From Linum tenue (lineage: Eukaryota > Streptophyta > Magnoliopsida > Malpighiales > Linaceae): a stretch of DNA of 64,000 bases. Shown piece after piece: positions 12,202 through 21,001 of the stretch. A program made the translations under genes and the position numbers. The notes under the pieces are model-generated. The model did no database searches and was not told the origin of the DNA. It saw only the letters and a list, made by a program, of their open reading frames with translations. The stretch is from assembly GCA_946122785.1 (NCBI GenBank), contig CAMGYJ010000006.1:47636066-47700065 (forward strand), given 5' to 3'. Position 1 is the stretch's first letter. Each line of letters begins with the position of its first letter.

Positions 12202-13900
12202 ACGTTTGCTTGTCGCCAAGCAAACCAATTCCAAACAAGGTAATATTTCAACCTAACAACAAAACTTGGGGACAAATCAAAGGGCACACAATGGATGAAT
12301 CGCAATGTTTATTTGGCATCAACAAATGAACCATCACAAGCAATACCGGCACCCACCACAAATGACATTTGAATGCATTAAGAACGTGCAAACGAAAAGT
12401 TCTCACCCTATTCACAAATCAATACAAGTCTCGACCGGACTAATCATCAACCACAACTAACCATGCATAGAACTCAAGTCCAAGGAACAAACGAAAGGGC
12501 GACAAAGGTTCTCACCGGGATAAGATAGGAACATGCATAACGTGAATGAATCACTCACTCTCAACCAGTGGGGTTGGGACCTTTCTGGTTCAAAATATGT
12601 GCACAATCATCAACACTCAGTCTTATATTCTCTCCCCCACGGCAGCAACCTCTAAATGCTAGAGTTCACGGGGTGGTTGTCATCACTAGCTTGTCTAGAG
12701 GTCTTAGACATGGGTTAAAATGGCTGGCAATTGTCTTGGACATGGGGAAAAAGCTTTTTGGGTGGTGGCAAACATAGAATGAGGTCCTACATCTTCAACC
12801 TAAAACCAAAAGTTCCATGGTTTCGACTAAGAACCTTTCCTACAATCAACGGCCACTAGCATCGTCCAAAAACCACACTTCCCTTATTCCAAACCACTAC
12901 CAATCACGAACTTCATTCAAGCACACTCCTCGGTCTCTTCTTACTATTCGCATTTCAAACTTAGTAGTGAAGGAGGTCATCAAACAATTTAGGTGTTTCA
13001 ATGGCTTGAGTGCCAAGAAACCCTTCTTGGAGCATACACTTAGAGTTTTTGTGGCCACTCTCTACTTTTATATACCTTGTTTTATTACCTCTTTTCGTTT
13101 CTTTTCGTTTCTTTTGATCTTTTTTCTTCTAGGGGGGTACTAGAGAGTATAACATATGCCACTTGTCCTTAACCGAACAATGCTATCCATTAAGAACTTT
13201 CCTCCAACACTACCTTTTCATTTCTAGCAAGAATCGTGCAAAACCACATGTGTAGAACCTCAATGGAGCTCAAAAGCGAGAACTTTGAGACACAGGGATG
13301 ACTCGCGCTTTGTCACGAAGAAAGGATACGGGGTCGTTCTTTCAATCGCCATTAAGCTCAATAAGCACAAAGCTCCTTACATTAGAACGACCCCCTAAAG
13401 TCACACGGCTCAAAGGGGTTGAATAAGGGATAACATATTTCTGGACAATCAACTTTTCGGCGTGGACTAATCCTATGCCTCCATCATACTCACTAGTGAA
13501 AAATGTTACACACCATGGCAAGAGGGATCTATCTCACATGAAAAAGACGATCGGCACAAATCTCAAATGGCTACCTAGCCACCCAATCATCTATTCCAAT
13601 TTCACAAAATCAATGCATGGCAATTGTAATTAAGGAGTAATCAAGTCAAGACATCCATTCATTTCCGCACACATGAGAACTAAACATTTGCACTATACTA
13701 ATGCAATTCTCAATCATCATAATAGGATGCACTCGATCACAAGTAAACAATCCAAAGTCAACGCCAATAAACACAAGATTCTCCAACAACCGGCCACTTT
13801 GATCATGTAATGCTTGGAGCCCTCAATTTTTTTTGAAAATTTAGGCATACATCAAGGCTCCAAGCTCTCAATCACACACACAAGCATAATAGATAGACTA

Positions 13901-13930
13901 CCCCCCCCCCCCCCACACACACACACTTAA
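13901..13930 (-). other. Second polypurine-like tract, outer Athila element
   Basis: Minus-strand TTAAGTGTGTGTGTGTGGGG with a long G run (14 C on the + strand). It is followed on the + strand by a CGACATTGCCCTCAATGG-like block also present after the inner element's internal tract at 18230-18244. The position, about 1.7 kb inside the LTR, is conserved between the two elements. Confidence 0.5.
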
Positions 13931-14321
13931 GCTCGACATTGCCCTCAATGGCGTAAAATAAGGGGTAGAATGATGTTACCGCATAGCTTAGCGAGTGAAA
14001 GTCGGGACTGAATTGGGCCGGAGATGAAGAGGAGAGAGCTTCAAGGAGACAAAAAACAAAAACAAACACACACATACTCGCGCAAGGCGAGGTTATTACA
14101 CAATATTAGTACTTAACATAAAAATAAACACAAACCTGTGTTGGGTTGCCTCCCAACAAGCGTTACTTTTATGTCATAAGCTAGACGATTGCTCCTTAAG
14201 CTTTGGTCCATCCGAGAACCTCCTCGAAGTTGAGGTTCTCGTCGGTGAAATGAAGTCTCAAGCCACGAGCATTGGACGAATCCATGATTGAGAGCTCGTG
14301 AACTTGATCGGCTTTGAGGAT

Positions 14322-14993
14322 CTACCCACGAGACCTCTTCTTCTTGTTTTCTTCTTCTTTCTCTTTTCCCCACACCATGTAGTCCATCATCGATTGACTT
14401 CCATCACATTCTCTAAGAGGGATCGCCGATGGTTTGGCCTTGGCTTGGCAAAGAGCCGCAAATGGGTCCTTCTCCAAAAGTGCATCGAGGTCGGGTGGAA
14501 AGATTTGGAAGCTCTTGTAACTTATGGATGCTTCATCCACCTCGACCTCATCCTCATCTTGGACACCACTTGCTCCTTCTTCTTCCTCAAACTCTCTTCC
14601 TTCTTCTTCAATTTCCTCCCCTTGGGAACAACCAAGATCTTCCCACTCTTCAATTTTCACTTCCTCTTCCACAAACTTCCTTCTCTTTTCCTCTTGCTCT
14701 TCTCTCACCATCCCATTTATGTCTTCCTGCATGATTTGGAGTGAAAGATGCCATACATTCTCTTGCTTCTCTTCCCTCGTGAGTTGGTCTTCAAAGTTAA
14801 TCTTCGGAAAGGGAAAGTGATGAGAGTTGCCAATAAGACACCCTTGATCATCCTCACCACGGGAGATCCCTGGGATGAGTACTTCTCGTTCCACATGGTC
14901 TTCATTGACCTCCTCACCAATCTCCACTTCTACTTCCAATTGTGAGAGGTGATGACGTGCACAAGCTTGTGTCACTTTCTCTTCTACTGTCAA
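14322..14993 (-). CDS. Acidic Glu-rich ORF of outer Athila element, function unknown
   Basis: An open frame of 223 codons begins with Met-Thr-Val-Glu and is extremely rich in Glu, with low-complexity segments of the form 'EEEVKIEEWEDL' and 'EEEGREFEEEEG'. It lies in the outer element on the element's sense strand. I recognise no gag, protease or Athila-ORF domain. A C-terminal segment 'LEKDPFAALCQAKAKPS' is less repetitive and could be a real protein remnant. Long antisense frames over the same interval are C/T-rich shadows. It could be a decayed gag or linker, or spurious; I cannot decide from the sequence. Confidence 0.3.
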   Translation of the reverse strand: MTVEEKVTQACARHHLSQLEVEVEIGEEVNEDHVEREVLIPGISRGEDDQGCLIGNSHHFPFPKINFEDQLTREEKQENVWHLSLQIMQEDINGMVREEQEEKRRKFVEEEVKIEEWEDLGCSQGEEIEEEGREFEEEEGASGVQDEDEVEVDEASISYKSFQIFPPDLDALLEKDPFAALCQAKAKPSAIPLRECDGSQSMMDYMVWGKEKEEENKKKRSRG

Positions 14994-15331
14994 ACCGGGA
15001 GGAGGGAGGGGTGGAAATGCATGTCGGAGCTCGTTCTTCCAAAGTTCTCATGGTTCACCTCTCAAACTTCCTCTCTTCCTTTAAATGGTAGGAGGAGATT
15101 GTGAGAAAGTTGTGCACATGCTTGCTCAACAAGATCTCCTAGCATCTCTGTGTGTCGAAGGAGCTCCTCTGATTCCCGAAGAAAGATTTGAGTCGAAAGG
15201 AGTAGCAATTGGGAGGTCCATGCGAGAGCTTCCTTCGTCAGTGCCCCGGGAAAATCGCTCCACCATGAGCTCTAACTCGTGAGGGTGTCTTCTGGTGAGT
15301 TGGTGATGGCAGGGGCTCAGGCTACCCATGT

Positions 15332-15336
15332 ACAAC
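15332..15336. repeat. Target-site duplication ACAAC, left
   Basis: ACAAC immediately left of the inner Athila LTR. The identical ACAAC lies immediately right of the other LTR at 27618-27622. Confidence 0.9.
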
Positions 15337-16697
15337 TGACACGCCAAAACACAACACCAAACTGCGCCAAGTGTAATCGCAGTCCGGGAATGCAGTAACA
15401 GGCAAGTTCTATTATCAACCTGAGGTCTAGATCTACTGCTTACTCTGTGATTATCTATTATCTAGCCAACTAAGTCGATTGATTGTTGTTTAAACTAAAA
15501 GCAGTAAGAAAGCAGGAAATGATTCGGTTTTCTAAAGCAGGAAAGAGTCACTCGGGAATGAGTCCCCCTAGCTCCTTAGTTAGGTTCAATTGTAATTACC
15601 CTGGGTTGATTTACTGTTGATTAGACTGCGGAAGATCCGACAGTAGCTTGGAATCTCTTAAGCTGACCAAGCCCTCTCAGTCTAACTACTCGGCAGACGA
15701 CTAGTCTTCACCGGGATAGAAAGCTGAGGCTATGAACACAGAACTCCACTACATGAATTGAATTCCAGTACAAAGCAGTAAACTGGCTAACTCTCGTATA
15801 ACCAATCTCCTACTATCGAATGAAGAGGCTCTAACTACCTAATCAGATTCTATCTATCTTAGGTTGCAGCAGAAATCAAGAAAAGCTGATCAGACTTCAA
15901 TCAATTCAATAAACATGCATCATTCGATTCAAACCAAACAGTATAATCATCCCAAGTCATTACAATCAAATCCCTAACACAAGGAACAAGGGTTCTTCAT
16001 ACCCAAGTGAGAGAAAGGTTCTACTCCATAGAGAGAGAAAAGAAAACAGTAATCAGAGTAGTCATACTCATAAAGATGAGGAAAATCTGCTCTAGGATGT
16101 CAATCTTCACTCCTGGGGACGCAATCTGGGCTTCAATGGTGAGAAATCCACTCCAAATAGCTCTTAGGGTTTGTTCTTCGCTCTTTCTCTCTCTAAAACT
16201 CTATTTTTGCTCTCAAAACTCGAATCCCTTTCCTTTTGGCTGAAATCTGCCTAAAAGGGCATCACTGGGCAGAACACGGTTGAGGGCATGGCCGTGTCCT
16301 GCTCCAGCCCGCCCGTGCCCTTTGCCACGTGGTAAATACACGGCCACGGTCTGGGAGAAACACGGGCATGTTTTGATGTGGACACGGTCGTGTTCTGAAT
16401 TGGTCTCGCCCGTGTTTTAAGCTTGTGTAGCACAATTGTGGGGGAAGCCTCGGCAGTAAAAGCACGGGCCAGGAACACGGCCGTGCTTTGCAAGCCTCCT
16501 GCCCGTGTTTTGGTCCTAGCTCGACCAAATGACTTCCGAATGCCCCAAAACTCGTGCTCAGCCTTTCCTTCGACGTCCGGGACCTGAAATGTGACAAAGT
16601 AGCACAACCCGGCGTAAAACAGGCCAAAAATACACAACTATGCTCCACAAACGGATAAGAACTAAGGGTGCAAACATGTGCAATTTCATCGTTATCA
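15337..16697 (-). repeat. Inner Athila 3' LTR
   Basis: 1361 bp. It starts TGATAACGATG on the minus strand at 16697 and ends TGTCA at 15337. It matches the 5' LTR over its whole length with about 22 substitutions and one single-base indel, mostly C/T or G/A. It contains the CACGGGC/GCCCGTG motif array (16262-16510), as does its partner. Short frames inside the LTR are not genes. Confidence 0.95.
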
Positions 16698-16711
16698 AAT
16701 TCCCCCACACT
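16698..16711 (-). other. Polypurine tract of inner Athila
   Basis: Minus-strand GTGTGGGGGAATT abuts the TG of the 3' LTR, the expected site for plus-strand priming. Confidence 0.85.
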
Positions 16712-18229
16712 TAACCGTTTGCTTGTCCCCAAGCAAACCAAGTCAGACACCAGGTAAGCTCAAAACGTTTCAATCAAGCAGGCTTTAGGGCAAATCATAT
16801 CGGCACAAAACACGTGGATCATACTAGCTTCCAAACATTAACACATGGCAACTCCAACGACAACCTAGACAACCACCACAGATGACATTCGAATGCAATA
16901 AAGTCGAAAAAAAGGAAGAGTTCCCTTCTGTTCACCAACCAACATAGACTTGACTCAACCACTTATTCAAAATCACTTCATGCACAAAGCTCAAGATATC
17001 AGAATTAAGACTGGGCAATCTAGGTCCTCACCGGGATAAAGAGTATAAAGAATATGAGAAAATGAATCGCTCACTCTCGACCAGTGGGGTCAGGACAATT
17101 TGATGCGAAAAAAGCGCATGCTTATTCTCTCAATCCCTAACGTCTCTTCACCATGAATGCAGCCTCTAAAGGCTAGAGTTCACATATGGGGTGTCGCCAC
17201 TAACTAATCCGGAGGTCTTAGACACGGGTTCAGATGACTGGCTAGGGTCTTGGACATGGGGAAAAAGCCTTTTAGGTGGTGGAAGTAATAGCACAAGGTT
17301 CCACATTTCCAAACCCAACAAAATCACAGCCAAGCAAACCAGTAACTTTCTTTCTGCTATTCTGCATTGCTCACATTCTTTAGGGCACGAGAGCGAAGGA
17401 GGTTATATAAATGTTAGCATTTCCAAGCCAGACTGCTAAGAAACACTACTTAATGGGCACAAATCAGATTTTTGGTGGTGGCTCTCTTTTGCTTTTATGT
17501 TTTTTTCTTTGATTTTCTTTATTTTTTTTTTCATTCCTTAAGAGAACCACCACCTCTGCACATTTTTCAAGCAAATGCCCAACTTTTAAGCACTACCTCC
17601 AACTCTCATATTACATTTAGCAGAAACAGCAGAAAACATGTAAAAACCACTCTGTGGAACCTTCTAAAAGATGCAAAAGAGTGATTTTTCAATGTAGACC
17701 GAAAGAAAGGATAACACACGGCTCAAAGGGGCTGACTAGGGGATATGACACATCAGGACAGTCAATTTGGTCGTGGGTTAATCCTATGCCTCCATCATCT
17801 TAGTTAGTGACAACGTGAATGCTACACATCATGGAAGAGGGATCTATCGCACAAGAAAGAAACGAGCAGGCTCAAATCTCACATGGCTATCTATATGCTC
17901 TATCTCACATTCTGATTCCCTGAACTAGATGCATAAATGACTGTCAAAAGCAAGTGATCAAATCCAAGTCATAGTTGGTAAGCAAACAGTTGAAAACTGA
18001 ACCCCTACACAACTCTACCACACATCTCAGTCATCATAATAGGCTGTCTTAGTCACACTCAAGTTGTCATGCATCAAGTCAAAAGCCATTCAATTCACTA
18101 ATCACATCCACTGTGCCAATACGATCAAACATCAAGCAAACAGCAGTGTTTGGAGCCCTCAAATCTCGAGATTTGGACTGCGGACTACGCTCCAAGCACT
18201 CATACACACGTTCCAATTAATACAAAGAA

Positions 18230-18244
18230 CCCCCCCACACTTAA
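18230..18244 (-). other. Internal second polypurine tract
   Basis: Minus-strand TTAAGTGTGGGGGGG is nearly identical to the 3' PPT but lies 1.5 kb upstream of it in element sense. The outer element has an equivalent tract at 13901-13930. It could act as a central PPT or be part of an ancestral duplication; only its presence is seen. Confidence 0.5.
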
Positions 18245-18356
18245 ATGCGACAATGTCCTCAATGGAGCAGAGGGAAGGGGAATGATGTTACCGTGAAAGG
18301 AGATGAGGAACGGGGACTGGAAGGCAGACCAGTCCAAGGCCAAGGCACAGAGCTAA

Positions 18357-18681
18357 AGTCATCAAAAGACACACACTGGGTGAAAGAACCGGAGTTCCAT
18401 GTCTACAATCCAAAAGAACAAAACAGAAAGAAACAACAAAAACATGGAGTCTCAGTCTGGAAAAGAAATCAAGTGCAGAACCAGGCAGTTGCCACTAGAA
18501 CGCATCGCTGGTGGGTGGGGGGTAAAGTCAACAAAAGACACACACTGGGTGAAAGAACCGGAGTTCCAAGTCTACAATCCAAAATAAAACAAAACCAAAC
18601 GAAACAACAAGAACATGGAGTCTCAGTCTGGAAAACAAATAAGGCACAGAGCTAGCCACTCGCCACTAGAATGCATCGCCA
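18357..18681. repeat. Tandem duplication of ~165 bp in the Athila tail
   Basis: Two units, about 18357-18523 and 18527-18681. They share AAAAGACACACACTGGGTGA, the CATGGAGTCTCAGTCTGGAA block and CGCCACTAGAATGCATCGC. Unit 1 is slightly longer. The open frames over it translate the repeat. Confidence 0.8.
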
Positions 18682-18749
18682 CAGAGCTGGCCGGACATCA
18701 GACGACGGTCGCGGTCCCGCTCACGATCGAGGCGGGTGTGAAGGCGCTC

Positions 18750-19793
18750 CTAGCCGGACAGAATGCGCTCGTTCTGCTGAGCGATGGCCGCCAACTGATC
18801 AGAGATGGGCACCACGGGAGGAGGCGACCCCGGAGCAGGAGATCTGGGTGCAGCGGAGGAGCTCGCAGGAGCCTGGGTACGAGGAACAATGCGCCGGGGA
18901 ACCCGGCGGCCCCCAGCTGCGCTGGACTCCGGCTGATCACCCTCTGCAGGCTTTGGTGGGCGGGGGAAGCCCAAAATCCAGTGCAGACGCCCCTGGCGAG
19001 CCACCAAATGCTGGGCGTGGAGGGTGGCCTCGCCGAGCGGGGTTGGTCCTCGGACCTGGGTCATCCCGGTGATGTCGACCCCGTAGTAGCGGGCCAAGGC
19101 GGTGATCACCGGGTCACAAACAAGGTCGCGATCCTGGCTGGCGGAGGCTTTGCCGAACGTCCGGGCAAGCACAGAGCCCAGCTGGATGGTGTCCTCAGAG
19201 CACCCAATTGCATGCATGAAGAACAGTGTCCTGAGTGTGACCCGGTTGGCCGAGCCCTTGCTGGGAGTGTAGGAACAGGCGAGCAGATGGTTGAGAATGC
19301 GCCACTCCGGCCGGAGGAGAGAGGCCCGCGTCTGGCTGGCAACGTATTGCTCGTCCACATGGTTGGGCTGGCAGATCCGCTGGAAATACGCCTGGCACGG
19401 AAACTCGGTGGGATCAGTGATGTCCAAGTGCAGGCGCCCGTTGCTGGCGTGGGGGGAGTTGAGCCCAAGTGCAGAGGCCAACTCCCAGTAGCTGACGGAG
19501 TGCTCCACCCCGCCGAGGGTGAACTGAACCGCATCAGCATGATCGGCGGACCCCTTCGAGGTGTGGCGGAAGGAAGCGTAGAACTCCCAAACGAGCTCCT
19601 GGTAGGTCGGTTCAGCGAGGCAGAGAAGGCGCCGCCAACCATAGGAGCGAACAACGGCCTCCATCTGCGGCCTGCCATGGAGCGCCTCGAACACCTCAAA
19701 ATCGAGGTGCAGGTGCTCGGAGATGGTGCGGGTGCGGATGGTCCGCAGCAGATGGCGCTGGGTGATGCTCAACTGGTCGAGGTAGGCTTCCAT
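18750..19793 (-). CDS. Athila ORF (ATHILA ORF-1 family), third ORF of inner element
   Basis: An uninterrupted 347-residue frame starts MEAYLDQLSI at 19793. The frame is open for another 116 codons upstream (to 20141), but that part is not conserved-looking. A good splice acceptor (TTGTGCTTTGCAG) sits four bases before the MEAY start, so I prefer this start. The N-terminal 200 residues (including 'LHLDITDPTEFPCQAYFQ', 'LLACSYTPSKGSANRVTL', 'RTLFFMHAIG' and 'ARYYGVDITGM') resemble the conserved ORF downstream of integrase in Athila elements. The C-terminus is Pro/Ser/Ala-rich. No signal peptide or convincing transmembrane helix is seen in the MEAY form, so an envelope role is not supported. GC content is much higher than in the surroundings. 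Unlike pol, this ORF is intact. Confidence 0.8.
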   Translation of the reverse strand: MEAYLDQLSITQRHLLRTIRTRTISEHLHLDFEVFEALHGRPQMEAVVRSYGWRRLLCLAEPTYQELVWEFYASFRHTSKGSADHADAVQFTLGGVEHSVSYWELASALGLNSPHASNGRLHLDITDPTEFPCQAYFQRICQPNHVDEQYVASQTRASLLRPEWRILNHLLACSYTPSKGSANRVTLRTLFFMHAIGCSEDTIQLGSVLARTFGKASASQDRDLVCDPVITALARYYGVDITGMTQVRGPTPLGEATLHAQHLVARQGRLHWILGFPRPPKPAEGDQPESSAAGGRRVPRRIVPRTQAPASSSAAPRSPAPGSPPPVVPISDQLAAIAQQNERILSG

Positions 19794-19867
19794 GATCCTG
19801 CAAAGCACAAGGATTGACAAGTGGAAAAACAAGCGAACAGGGTCAATGTTAGTCAAAACCACACCGG

Positions 19868-20005
19868 GAGCCCTAATATCGAAAGATATGGACAGTGGAC
19901 TAGACTCCCGGTGAAACAAGCATACCCATCTCACAAGAATTACACAACCAAACGTACCGGGGACCCTCAAATCGAGCGATTTGGACAGTGGACTAGGCCC
20001 CCGGT
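19868..20005. repeat. Repeated stem-loop motif in Athila leader
   Basis: Two hairpin-forming copies: 19868-19913 (CCGGGAGCCC...ACTCCCGG) and 19957-20005 (ACCGGGGACCC...CCCCCGGT). Each encloses a GATATGGACAGTGGACTAG or GATTTGGACAGTGGACTAG core. A third copy lies at 18150-18198 (GGAGCCCTCAAATCTCGAGA...CGCTCC), and a decayed one in the outer element at 13817-13862. Arms are self-complementary with a conserved loop. Confidence 0.6.
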
Positions 20006-20570
20006 GAAATAACCACCAATTCCGAACCAAAAAGCACCAATCCATCCACCACACACAAAACCACACAAGCCCGCATACAATGCCAACATGCAAATGGTAG
20101 GCCGAATAGCTGAAATCTCGAGACAAAAATATAGCATGCAAAGAGCGCTATCGGCCTACCAAATCGTTCCCAAATCATGCCACATTCACAATTCTTCACC
20201 TAACTCTAGGTATCGATTCTCCAGAAATAAAAGAAACGGCAAGGGAAACACACCTGGAGACGCAAGAAGATACCGGGAGAGTGGTGAAGAAAGTGGAAGA
20301 AAGCACCCCAAGTCGCCGGAAAACTCACCGGAGACTCGCCGGAGAACTCTCCGCCGGCGACCCAACCTCGGCCAAACCAGCCCAAAACTTTGGGGAATGT
20401 GCTCCTCCACGCCAGGAGCGTGGGGTGGTCGCGGTTTGTGATTTGGAGGTCAGGAGAGGGAGTTATGGCCGGAAAATCGAAGGAGAAGACGAGAGGGCCG
20501 AAAATCCGGCGAGGGGGGCTAGGGGAAGTTGAAAAAAAAAGAATCTGGAGGAGAGAGGGGCTGAAAATCG

Positions 20571-20745
20571 ACTTATATAGGGGGGGCAAAACACGGGCGG
20601 GCCGGAACACGGCCGTGTTCTGCCTGTTCCCCGCCCGTGTTTTTACTGCCGAGGGCAGTTTTTTCCCCTATTAAAACACGGGCGGGCTGGGGGCAAAACA
20701 CGGGCGTGTTTTGACCCCCTGCTGCCCGTGTTTTTACTGCCGAGC
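20571..20745 (-). promoter_or_regulatory. Candidate internal promoter of Athila ORF
   Basis: On the minus strand an array of ACACGGGC/GCCCGTGT motifs (20745-20587), including the palindrome AACACGGCCGTGTT, is followed within about 10 bases by CTATATAAG (20580-20571). The same motif family, including CGGCAGTAAAA-ACACGGGC, occurs in the LTR U3 region at 27181-27440. Downstream in sense are a C/T-rich leader and a good splice donor (CTCCAG/GTGTGT near 20254), and the acceptor before MEAY at about 19797. This suggests separate, spliced expression of the third ORF. Inference; no transcript data. Confidence 0.5.
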
Positions 20746-21001
20746 TCAACTCTTCTTTTTCCAAAATTTCCAATTTCAAACCACCAAGACTCATTCGTGC
20801 CCCGGCTCTAAAATTTACCCAATCACACATTAAAAAGAACCGTCCGAGGCACGAAATACTTTCCAGACAGACTCAAAGACTCAAAAACCGACAAAAATGA
20901 AATGAATAAATAAAAACAAAGGATAGAAATGCAAACCGCGGTGGGGTTGCCTCCCCACAAGCGCTTCTTTACCGTCTTTTAGCTGGACGCCAGAAGAGGA
21001 A

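Larger units (their letters stand above)
12187..15336 (-). mobile_element. Outer Athila-like element, 3' internal region
   Basis: Internal DNA of the outer element, lying between its PPT (12187) and the insertion site of the inner Athila (15336). Stretches such as 12540-12740 (CTCTCAACCAGTGGGGTTGGGAC; GCTAGAGTTCACGGGGTGG) and 13425-13560 match 17070-17240 and 17715-17870 of the inner element, showing common 3' non-coding organisation. At 14130-14160 the 'GGGTTGCCTCCCAACAAGCG' motif corresponds to 20945-20965 of the inner element, just past its pol. No RT, RNase H or integrase is found here, so this copy is non-autonomous or deleted. Confidence 0.7.

Noticed and set aside
14298..14820. Long + frames rich in Leu/Phe/Ser
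   Set aside because: C/T-rich antisense of the acidic ORF at 14322-14993.
16251..16750. 128- and 162-codon minus frames, repeated at 27171-27703
   Set aside because: They lie within the Athila LTRs and occur in both copies, rich in CACGGGC repeats. LTR promoter sequence, not genes.
18615..19817. 400-codon open frame on the + strand
   Set aside because: It is the antisense of the intact Athila ORF (minus strand); high GC content keeps the opposite frame open. Other long frames in 18671-19699 have the same cause.
18750..20141. Full 463-residue form of the Athila ORF with hydrophobic N-terminus as an envelope protein
   Set aside because: The N-terminal 116 residues come from the stem-loop repeat region and the probable intron; the MEAY start has no membrane signal.
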